Shown: positions 57,101-64,000 of the stretch, piece by piece
Numbering within the stretch: the first letter of the stretch is position 1
Layout of the letters: each line of letters starts with the position of its first letter
From: Mycolicibacter hiberniae
Lineage (GTDB): Bacteria > Actinomycetota > Actinomycetes > Mycobacteriales > Mycobacteriaceae
Assembly: GCF_010729485.1 (NCBI RefSeq)
Contig: NZ_AP022609.1
Coordinates: 3,348,001 to 3,412,000 of the forward strand
Direction of reading: 5' to 3'
DNA length: 64,000 nucleotides
Notes under the pieces: model-generated
The model's database searches: none
Seen by the model: the letters and a program-made list of their open reading frames with translations, nothing else
Told to the model about the DNA's origin: nothing
Made by a program: the position numbers and the translations under genes

Positions 57101-58062
57101 TTGATGGACAGTGACAAGCCGAAATCACCGGCGGTGTCGGTCCACCATCGCCGGCGCCGCAGTCCCGCGGCGGCCAGCTCCGCGGCCACCTGGTCCGGGT
57201 GAAACTTGCACGACACCTCGGTCAGCATCTCCTCGGCCGCGGCGAAGTCGACAGCCAGGTCCAAGTCGCCGATGGCCACGTGCTGCGCGCGGCGGGCACG
57301 CAGCCACATCTCGATCCGCTGTTCGCTGTGGTTCCACCGCGCCACATGGGCGAAGGCGTCCAGATCGAAGTCAGCATGCAGTTCGCGGTTCACCACCGCG
57401 AGTACGTTGCGGTTGAACGCCGCGGTGACGCCGGCTGCATCGTCATAGGCGCGCACCAGCCTGTCGGTGTCCTTGACCAGGTCCGTGCCCAGCAGCAGGG
57501 CATCGCCGTCGCGCATGACGGCCGCCAGATCCGCCAGGAAGTCAGCACGCGGTCCGGGTGTCAGATTGCCGATGGTCGAACCCAGGAACACGAACAGCCT
57601 TACGCCGCCGTCGGGGATCTGCGCCAGATGATGTTCGAAGTCGCCGCAGACGCCGTGCACCTGCACCCCGGGATAGTCCCGGGCGATCGCCTCCCCGGCC
57701 TTCTCCAGCACGCCGGCGTCCACATCGAACGGGACGAACCGTTGCAGCGTCCGGTTGTCGCGCAACGCATCCAGCAGCATGCGGGTTTTTTCCGAGGTTC
57801 CGCTGCCCAGCTCCACCAGGGTGTCCGCGCCGGACAGGGCCGCGACCTCCGCAGAACGAGTCCGCAGGATCTGCGCCTCGGCGCGGGTGGGATAGTACTC
57901 GGGCAGTCGGGTGATCCTGTCGAACAGCTCGCTGCCCACGTCGTCGTAGAACCACTTGGGCGGCAGCGACTTCGGGACTTGCGCCAGGCCGTGCCGGACG
58001 TCTTGCCGCAGCGCGCTGCGCGCCGCGTCGGCAGCCAGATGGTTGGCGATCGAGACGGTCAC
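57097..58062 (-). CDS. egtD: L-histidine N-alpha-methyltransferase EgtD
   Basis: Encodes 321 residues, the family length. [19 protein letters not shown] binds [17 protein letters not shown] and [10 protein letters not shown] follow. Trimethylates histidine to hercynine, the first step of the pathway. Joined to its neighbours by 4-base overlaps. Confidence 0.97.
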   Translation of the reverse strand: MTVSIANHLAADAARSALRQDVRHGLAQVPKSLPPKWFYDDVGSELFDRITRLPEYYPTRAEAQILRTRSAEVAALSGADTLVELGSGTSEKTRMLLDALRDNRTLQRFVPFDVDAGVLEKAGEAIARDYPGVQVHGVCGDFEHHLAQIPDGGVRLFVFLGSTIGNLTPGPRADFLADLAAVMRDGDALLLGTDLVKDTDRLVRAYDDAAGVTAAFNRNVLAVVNRELHADFDLDAFAHVARWNHSEQRIEMWLRARRAQHVAIGDLDLAVDFAAAEEMLTEVSCKFHPDQVAAELAAAGLRRRRWWTDTAGDFGLSLSIK

Positions 58063-58751
58063 GGGGCCGTGTCCAACGCGGTGAGGCGGACCTCGCCGCC
58101 GGAAGTCTCGATCAGATGCCGGTCGGGTATGTCCACCCAGCGGGGGTCGTCGTCGTAGGGCTCACTGGCCAGCACCACGCCGTCCGCACTGTGCAACATC
58201 GACAAGGTGTCCCCCCAGGTCGTGGCCAACATTCGAGTGCCGTTGGCGACCAGGATGTTCAGTCGGGCCGCCGGGTCGGACGCGCCCACCTCGGCGACCA
58301 CGGCACCCAACGACTCCACCCCGCTTTCGAATATCGCCGCGGCCAACAGTGCACTGTCACACACCGATTCCGCCGCCGTGACGCCTGGTAACGCCGTGCG
58401 GTCGACCACGCCGTTGTGCGACAGCAGCCACGTGCCGTCGGTGAAGGGTGCGGCGGCACTGGCTTCGATGGGCATGCCGACGGTGGCCGAACGCACCGCG
58501 GCCACGACGCAATGGCTGGCCAGCGCCGGGGCCACTGAGGCGAACGAGGCGTCACCCCACAGCGGAGCCGCGCTGCGCCACCGCCGCGGCGTCGTGCCGT
58601 CGAAAAAGCCCGCGCCCCAACCGTCGGCGTTGAGTAAGCCGTGCTTCTGCCGCCGCGGCGCATAGGACTGCACCAGCAGCCCGTATGGCGGTTGCAGGAC
58701 CAGCTCGGCCAGTGTTCGCGGCCGTCCCAGCCAGCCCAGGTGCCGGCACAT
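58059..58751 (-). CDS. egtC: Gamma-glutamyl-hercynylcysteine sulfoxide hydrolase EgtC
   Basis: Encodes 230 residues from ATG 58751. Class II glutamine-amidotransferase-like; Cys2 in MCRHLGWLG becomes the N-terminal nucleophile. [14 protein letters not shown] and [10 protein letters not shown] line the site. Removes the glutamyl group. A longer upstream frame exists but the Cys2 rule fixes this start. Confidence 0.96.
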   Translation of the reverse strand: MCRHLGWLGRPRTLAELVLQPPYGLLVQSYAPRRQKHGLLNADGWGAGFFDGTTPRRWRSAAPLWGDASFASVAPALASHCVVAAVRSATVGMPIEASAAAPFTDGTWLLSHNGVVDRTALPGVTAAESVCDSALLAAAIFESGVESLGAVVAEVGASDPAARLNILVANGTRMLATTWGDTLSMLHSADGVVLASEPYDDDPRWVDIPDRHLIETSGGEVRLTALDTAP

Positions 58752-60031
58752 CAGGCGTCCCAGGCCAGTCGCACACCGGCGAAGATCTGCCGCCGATAGG
58801 GGTGGTCCCAGTTGCGAAAGCTCGGCCGCAGGATCTCGCCCGCAACCGCCCACGATCCGCCACGCAGAACCCGGTAGTCGCCGCCGAAGAACGGTTCGGA
58901 ATATCGCTGGTAGATCATAGGGCGAAAGCCGGGCCACGGTTGCAGGGGCGAACTGGTCCACTCCCAGACATCGCCGAGCAGTTGTTGGGCTCCGTACGCC
59001 GAGGCCCCGTCGGGATATGCCCCCACCGGCGCCGGACGCAGCGCCGTGCCGCCGAGGTTGGCCAGTGCGGCCGACGGTTCGGCGCTGCCCCAGGGATAGC
59101 GCCGGCGCGTCGCTGTCGCCGGATCCCAGGCACAGGCCTTCTCCCATTCGATCTCGGTGGGCAGCCGAGCGCCCGCCCATGCGGCATACGCCTGCGCCTC
59201 GAAGTAACTGACATGCTGGACCGGCTCGTCGTCTGGCAGCTCCTCGGTGTGACCAAACCGTACCCGAGACCGCAGGTCGGGACACCAGAACTGCGGGGCC
59301 GTCAGCCCGGCCTCTACGCAGTGGCGCCAACCGCGTTCGCTCCACCACTGCCGTTGCCGATAGCCGCCGTCGGCGATGAATGCCCGCCATTCCCGGTTGG
59401 TCACCGGCACCCGGCCGATCCGGAACGCCGCCACATCGACACGGTGCGCGGGGCGCTCGTTGTCCAGCGACGAGGGCTCGTCGGCGGCGTCGACGCCGAG
59501 CACGAACTCGCCGCCGGGCACCAGCACCGAGGTGCCCTCCAGATCGGGCCGGCCGGTGGGTACTGCGCCGCCCGGGCTCAGGACGGGCACGCCGGCACGC
59601 AGGTTCAGCGCCTGCAGCATGGTCTCGTCGTGCTGGTGCTCGTGGCTGAGCACCATCGCGAAGACGAACCCGTCCCCGTTCTCAACGGATAGCGCACCGA
59701 TCTTGTCGAGAACTTTGGAACGCACTGTGGCGCAGTACTTCCGGGCCCGCTGTGGCGCCAGCAGCGGTAGGTCGACCCGACTGACACGCGGGTGGGTGAA
59801 GGCGTCGTAGAGGCCCTCGACATCCGCGGGCAGCATGCCAGGCCGTGCGGGGTCTCCACCGCGCAGCAGCCACAGCTCCTCCTGCTGGCCGATGTGGGCC
59901 AGGTCCCACACCAGCGGGCTCATCAGCGGGTCGTACTGGCGCAGCAACTCGGTGTCATCGAGGGCCACGAGCGCCAGCGTGCGCTCACGCGCCCGCGTCA
60001 GGTCGCGGACCAAGGTCTCCCGTGCGGTCAT
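58751..60031 (-). CDS. egtB: Hercynine oxygenase EgtB
   Basis: Encodes 426 residues. N-terminal DinB-like helices hold iron ligands ([25 protein letters not shown]), and the C-terminal half is a formylglycine-generating-enzyme-type domain ([29 protein letters not shown]). Joins hercynine and gamma-glutamylcysteine with oxygen, so it is the gamma-glutamylcysteine-using type that needs EgtA and EgtC. Overlaps egtA by 4 bases. Confidence 0.97.
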   Translation of the reverse strand: MTARETLVRDLTRARERTLALVALDDTELLRQYDPLMSPLVWDLAHIGQQEELWLLRGGDPARPGMLPADVEGLYDAFTHPRVSRVDLPLLAPQRARKYCATVRSKVLDKIGALSVENGDGFVFAMVLSHEHQHDETMLQALNLRAGVPVLSPGGAVPTGRPDLEGTSVLVPGGEFVLGVDAADEPSSLDNERPAHRVDVAAFRIGRVPVTNREWRAFIADGGYRQRQWWSERGWRHCVEAGLTAPQFWCPDLRSRVRFGHTEELPDDEPVQHVSYFEAQAYAAWAGARLPTEIEWEKACAWDPATATRRRYPWGSAEPSAALANLGGTALRPAPVGAYPDGASAYGAQQLLGDVWEWTSSPLQPWPGFRPMIYQRYSEPFFGGDYRVLRGGSWAVAGEILRPSFRNWDHPYRRQIFAGVRLAWDA

Positions 60032-61314
60032 GACTGTCCGCGGGCCAACCGGGTCACCAGAGCCGGGACGCCGGCCTCGGCCGCGTGCTGGGTGACGTCG
60101 TCGGCCGGGCAGCGGCCGCGCTCGACCATGGCGGCCAGCCGTTGCATACCCTCGCGCAGCGACTCCGGCGCCCGCTCGGCCGCCAGGCGAACGCAGTGCC
60201 CGGCGGCCGCATGCAGCCGCGGGTCGCCCAGGCCGACTCGCGCGGCGACATCCCAGGCAGTTGCGACGGGTTCGACGGCTTCGGCGGCACTGTTGGCGGC
60301 GGCGGGGTCGTCGAGCAGGGTGGCCAGCATAAAGACCAGCGCCGGCCAGAGCGTGTCGCCGACGCTGTCGAGGTAACGGATCTCCAGCCAGCCCCGCGGG
60401 CGCACCGGCGGGAACAGGGTGGTCAGGTGGTAGTCGAGGTCTTCGATGCCGGCGCGGCGCCCGCCGAGGCGAATCCGCCCGTCGGCCCAGTCGGCGAACG
60501 GCACGTACCTGCTGACCGGAATCGCTTCGGGTGTGTGCACCAGCATGACCGGCGCCTTGAGCGCGTAGCGCGCCCAGTCGGTGGCGGGGTCGGTGCCGTC
60601 AAGGCCCAGGACCGGACCGCAGCGGGCCGAATCCAGCCGGCTCCACACCCGCTGCCGAGTGGAGCACCAACCGGAGAAGACACCGCTGAGCAGCGGCGAG
60701 TTCGCGGCGATCGCGACCATCGTCGGTCCCAGCGCGTGGGCCAGCCGGACCCGGTCAGCCCAACCCGCCCGGGCGCCGGCGTCCAGATTGACTTGGACGG
60801 ACGCCGTCGCCGTCATCATCGCCGCTCCAGCCGAACCGGTGTGACTGGCGGCGAAGAACTGTTCCATGGCGGCGTAACGCTCGCCCGGGTTGACCCGCCC
60901 GGTTGGCCGCAGCGGGTCGGCGCCCAGTTGCACCAGACCGAGCCCGGCGTCGGCGAACGTGGACCGCAGCACCGCCTGATCGGCGGTCATCGCCTCGATC
61001 GCGGCGAGGGCACCGTCCAACGGCGGGCCGGAGAGTTCCACCGCGCCGCCCGGTTCGACGGTGACGGCACTTCCTCCGGGTAATTCCGGAACGTGACGCA
61101 AGACGTCACCGATCTCGGCCCAACCGGGGCGCCGGTGCGGATCGGCCGGGTCGAAGCAGTGTGCCTCGATTTCCAGGCCTACCCGGCCATGCGGGGCGTC
61201 GGTGAGGCAACGTTGGATGATGTAGTCGGCCGCGTCGGAAGCACCCGACAGTTCCGGCCCGCCCAGGCACGGTTCATCGCCGCGGGACAATTGCGTCGCC
61301 GCGGCGAAACCCAT
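60028..61314 (-). CDS. egtA: Glutamate-cysteine ligase EgtA
   Basis: Encodes 428 residues from ATG 61314. [33 protein letters not shown] and [20 protein letters not shown] are the GCS2 family pattern. Makes gamma-glutamylcysteine for EgtB. First gene of the five-gene ergothioneine operon. Confidence 0.96.
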   Translation of the reverse strand: MGFAAATQLSRGDEPCLGGPELSGASDAADYIIQRCLTDAPHGRVGLEIEAHCFDPADPHRRPGWAEIGDVLRHVPELPGGSAVTVEPGGAVELSGPPLDGALAAIEAMTADQAVLRSTFADAGLGLVQLGADPLRPTGRVNPGERYAAMEQFFAASHTGSAGAAMMTATASVQVNLDAGARAGWADRVRLAHALGPTMVAIAANSPLLSGVFSGWCSTRQRVWSRLDSARCGPVLGLDGTDPATDWARYALKAPVMLVHTPEAIPVSRYVPFADWADGRIRLGGRRAGIEDLDYHLTTLFPPVRPRGWLEIRYLDSVGDTLWPALVFMLATLLDDPAAANSAAEAVEPVATAWDVAARVGLGDPRLHAAAGHCVRLAAERAPESLREGMQRLAAMVERGRCPADDVTQHAAEAGVPALVTRLARGQS

Positions 61315-61376
61315 CTCAACCCCTCCCCCGTCGATCCTCCGACGCTACCGGAGTGCACCGACACGTTGTCCGGCGT

Positions 61377-62039
61377 TTACTGACCCAAAGAGTTCTGCAT
61401 GGCGCCGGCCAGCACATTCACCGCCGGGCCGGCGTTGCCCGACTGGCAGACTTTGGCTTGCAGCAACACATTGGCCCGCAATCGGGTCTGGTTGAAACAG
61501 CGCCGGGCGGTGCCGGCCTCCTGCTTGGTCCAGGCCGCGTCGGTTGCGGTGGCCGGTCCGCCGCCGAATGCCCAGACCTGCGTGACTCCACTCGCCAGGT
61601 GCATCGCGGTGGTCCGGCCCGAGCAGCCCACGGTTCGGTCCACGACACGGCGGAAGGCGCCGGTGGCCGCCTCGTTGCTGGCGAACACCCCCACCGCCTG
61701 CTTGACGAAATGGCCCTGATCGGTGGCCGACGTCTGGGTGACGGCGCTGTTGAAGGACGCCAGGTCAGGATCGTTGAAGACCTCGGGCAGGCCGATGTCA
61801 GCCCAGTTGTTGCACGCCGGGTCGTCGACCCAGAACGCCTGGAACGGCTCGCCCGAGACGGCCTCGAACGTCATCGGGGAGCCGACGATGTTGCCCACCG
61901 AACCCCGGGGCAGTACCGCATAGGACACCACGCCCGGCTCCGAGGGGCCGGCGCCGGCCACCGGAGCGACCGCCCCGCCGGCGGCAACCAGGCCCAGCAC
62001 CACCCGCAGGGTTGCGGTGGCCCGCCGGCCGTCAAGCAA
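61377..62039 (-). CDS. Secreted sensor-domain protein (PknH extracellular-domain type)
   Basis: Encodes 220 residues from TTG 62039, inside the catalase 3' end, so coupled to it. Signal peptide ([22 protein letters not shown]), then a PknH-like domain with paired Cys ([36 protein letters not shown]). M. tuberculosis Rv3705c is the counterpart next to egtA. Ligand unknown. The TTG start is inferred. Confidence 0.84.
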   Translation of the reverse strand: MLDGRRATATLRVVLGLVAAGGAVAPVAGAGPSEPGVVSYAVLPRGSVGNIVGSPMTFEAVSGEPFQAFWVDDPACNNWADIGLPEVFNDPDLASFNSAVTQTSATDQGHFVKQAVGVFASNEAATGAFRRVVDRTVGCSGRTTAMHLASGVTQVWAFGGGPATATDAAWTKQEAGTARRCFNQTRLRANVLLQAKVCQSGNAGPAVNVLAGAMQNSLGQ

Positions 62040-63480
62040 GGTTGGCCCGCACCCCGGCCTCGACCGCGCTGCCCAGATCGGGGTCGACGTTGTGCCAGTA
62101 TTCGAATACCCGCGACAGCACCGGTTCGGTGACACCCGCCGAGACGTGCCCAATGATGTTGGCCGCCAACCGCTTGCGTTCATCGTCGTCGAGGACGTCA
62201 CGGACCAGGGTGCGCGCCTGGCTGAAATCGTCGTCGTCGGGGCGCAGGGTGTAGGCGGCGCGCACCATATCCCCGTCGGAGTACCACCGGACTTCGGCGG
62301 CCCGGGCCGGGTCGGCCTTGGGACCGCCCATCGAGTTCGGCGCGTACACCGGGTCCGTCGCGTTGACGAACCGCATGGCACCGTCTTTGGAATAGCTGTG
62401 CACCTCGACTTTCGGTGCGTTGACCGGCAATTGACTGTAGTTCGTCCCGATCCGGGCCCGGTGGGCGTCGGCGTAGGAGAAACCTCGGGCCAGCAGCATC
62501 TTGTCCGGGCTCAAGCCGGTTCCGGGAACCGTGTTGTTGGGCTGAAACGCCGCCTGCTCGATCTCGCTGTGATAGTCGGTGACGTTGCGGTCCAGCGTCA
62601 GCTTGCCCACATCGATCAGCGGGTAGTCGCCGTGCGGCCAGACCTTGGTGAGATCGAATGGGTTGTAGCGATAGGTCTTCGCCTCCTCAAACGGCATGAT
62701 CTGCATCTTCAGCGTCCAACTCGGATGCTCGCCGCGCTCGATCGCGTCGTAGAGGTCACGCTGGTGGTAGTCGGCGTCAACGCCGGCCAGCCGGTCGGCC
62801 TCGTCCTGCGTAAGACACTCAACGCCCTGATCGCTGATGAAGTGGTATTTCACCCAGAAGATCTCGCCGGCCGCGTTGATCCAGCTGTAGGTATGGCTGG
62901 AGTAGCCGTTCATCTGGCGCCAGCTTTTCGGAATCCCGCGATCACCCATCAACCAGGTGACCTGGTGGGCGGATTCGGGTGACAGCGTCCAAAAGTCCCA
63001 CTGCATGTTGTGGTCGCGCAGATTGTTGGCCGCGCGGCGCTTCTGGGAACGGATGAAGTGCTGGAACTTCAGCGGATCACGCAGGAAAAAGATCGGCGTG
63101 TTGTTGCCGACCATGTCGAAGTTGCCCTCCGAGGTGTAGAACTTGGTCGCGAAACCGCGCGGGTCCCGCCAGGTGTCGGGGCTGCCCCGCTCGCCCGCGA
63201 CGGTGGAGAACCGGGTCAGGGTTTCGGTCCTGGCGCCGGGCGCAAAGACCGCCGCCCTGGTGTAGCGGGTGACGTCCGCGGTGACTTCGAAACGCCCATA
63301 CGCTCCACCGCCCTTGGCATGCGGCTGCCGTTCCGGGATCCGCTCCCGGTTGAACATCGCCATCTGCTCGATCAGATAGTGGTCTTGCAACAGAATGGGC
63401 CCGTCCGGGCCGACGGTCAGCGATTCGTCGTCGCTGGGCGCCGGAATTCCGGCATCGGTGGTGGTGTGGTGCTCGGTCAT
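62032..63480 (-). CDS. Clade 3 haem catalase
   Basis: Encodes 482 residues. Distal His is in [13 protein letters not shown] (usually VHAKGAGAFG), Asn in [12 protein letters not shown], and proximal haem Tyr in [34 protein letters not shown] is intact, so it should be active. Decomposes H2O2. M. tuberculosis lacks this gene type and has only KatG, so it is an addition beside the ergothioneine genes. GAGGAGA lies before ATG 63480. Confidence 0.95.
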   Translation of the reverse strand: MTEHHTTTDAGIPAPSDDESLTVGPDGPILLQDHYLIEQMAMFNRERIPERQPHAKGGGAYGRFEVTADVTRYTRAAVFAPGARTETLTRFSTVAGERGSPDTWRDPRGFATKFYTSEGNFDMVGNNTPIFFLRDPLKFQHFIRSQKRRAANNLRDHNMQWDFWTLSPESAHQVTWLMGDRGIPKSWRQMNGYSSHTYSWINAAGEIFWVKYHFISDQGVECLTQDEADRLAGVDADYHQRDLYDAIERGEHPSWTLKMQIMPFEEAKTYRYNPFDLTKVWPHGDYPLIDVGKLTLDRNVTDYHSEIEQAAFQPNNTVPGTGLSPDKMLLARGFSYADAHRARIGTNYSQLPVNAPKVEVHSYSKDGAMRFVNATDPVYAPNSMGGPKADPARAAEVRWYSDGDMVRAAYTLRPDDDDFSQARTLVRDVLDDDERKRLAANIIGHVSAGVTEPVLSRVFEYWHNVDPDLGSAVEAGVRANLA

Positions 63481-63601
63481 CTGCTTGTCTCCTCTTGCCG
63501 TTCAAGAGCTGTTGACGCAAAGCGTGTGACTAAAACCTGACGAGCGTGCGTTTTTCCTTCTCGGCCGGCCGGCTGCTGGTGCGACGGCACGCCGACGCCG
63601 A

Positions 63602-63979
63602 TCAGCGATGCGGCGGGACAGACGGCGGGGGCGGTGGCGGGGGCGGTCCTCCGGGCCCGCCCGGCCCGTTGCCCGGGCCAGCCGGACGGAAGCCGGGCCA
63701 CGGCGACTCCTCGCCGGGGCCCGCCGGCCCGAAGCCGGGACCCATGGGCGGCCCGTGATGCATCATGCAGGGCCCGTGATGGTGGTGTCGCGGCCCGTAC
63801 CAGCCGCCACCGCTGAGGTAAGCGCCCGTACCGAAGATGACGGCGGCGATGAAGACGGTTCCGGCGACGATCACCACCCAGGCCGCGATTTGGTAGAGCC
63901 GGTTCGGCGCTGCCTGCGGAGGAGGAGGCGGCGCTGCCGGCGCAGGCGGCGGGGGGGCGGAGACTGGCGGCTCGCTCAT
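63602..63979 (-). CDS. Pro-rich small membrane protein with His/Met motif
   Basis: Encodes 125 residues. A Pro/Ala-rich head (about 30 residues), one transmembrane helix (IAAWVVIVAGTVFIAAVIF), then RHHHHGPCMMHHGPPMGPG and a Pro/Gly tail. The His/Cys/Met cluster could bind copper, nickel or zinc; this is inference. Position fits the proline-rich Rv3706c of M. tuberculosis. Confidence 0.8.
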   Translation of the reverse strand: MSEPPVSAPPPPAPAAPPPPPQAAPNRLYQIAAWVVIVAGTVFIAAVIFGTGAYLSGGGWYGPRHHHHGPCMMHHGPPMGPGFGPAGPGEESPWPGFRPAGPGNGPGGPGGPPPPPPPPSVPPHR

Positions 63980-64000
63980 ACCGATCCATCATGCCCCAGA

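Overview
The window is high-GC chromosomal DNA of a mycobacterium. The evidence is frequent GTG/TTG starts, many 4-base stop/start overlaps, a complete ergothioneine operon, WhiB and MoxR/DUF58 modules, mycobacterial 6C and Ms1 small RNAs, and a gene order that follows, from memory, the M. tuberculosis H37Rv interval of about Rv3644c to Rv3706c. PE/PPE genes and the Dpp transporter of that interval are absent and several genes are added, so this looks like a non-tuberculous species; the species cannot be fixed from the sequence. No insertion sequence, prophage or CRISPR array was seen.

Left end (1-6250): a TQXA thioester-domain protein cut by the window edge is divergent from a four-gene sulfur operon. 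That operon encodes a family 2 encapsulin shell, a SufS-type cysteine desulfurase with a long disordered N-terminal tail (the expected cargo), cysteine synthase CysK and serine acetyltransferase CysE. It meets a convergent methyltransferase gene that has a strong Zur-like box upstream.

6440-24460: tRNA-Thr(CGU), holB, a membrane adenylate cyclase, topA, a conserved hypothetical gene, cspA, an MrfA-type helicase and a PAS-like protein. A minus-strand Tad/Flp pilus operon follows (tadZ/ssd-tadA-tadB-tadC-flp pilin-TadE-TadE-like). The 6C small RNA lies between tadZ and a HAD hydrolase, and Ms1 RNA lies just downstream of that hydrolase. A protein with a degenerate Fic-like core is divergent from acs.

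24500-42800: acs; a secreted S1 protease, a holin-like membrane protein and ephE; then the marP-Nudix-thioredoxin-nth group, crp, MBL-RidA-DUF4177, a Get3/ArsA-like ATPase pair, whiB4, ponA2, a phosphoesterase, the PLP enzyme cds1 and tRNA-Pro(CGG) with a terminator.

42800-56000: a YqeY-like gene is divergent from a membrane operon (Pro-Gly-Tyr repeat protein, DUF4129, DUF4350, MoxR ATPase, DUF58), followed by SpoIIM-like and RDD membrane genes. After these come a secreted HNH nuclease abutting glpK and an 805-residue low-complexity cell-envelope protein.

Right end (56000-64000): egtA-B-C-D-E (ergothioneine), then a catalase coupled to a PknH-sensor-like secreted protein, and a His-rich small membrane protein. 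Thiol and redox functions recur across the window: cysteine synthesis and storage, H2S release, WhiB4, a membrane thioredoxin, ergothioneine and catalase.
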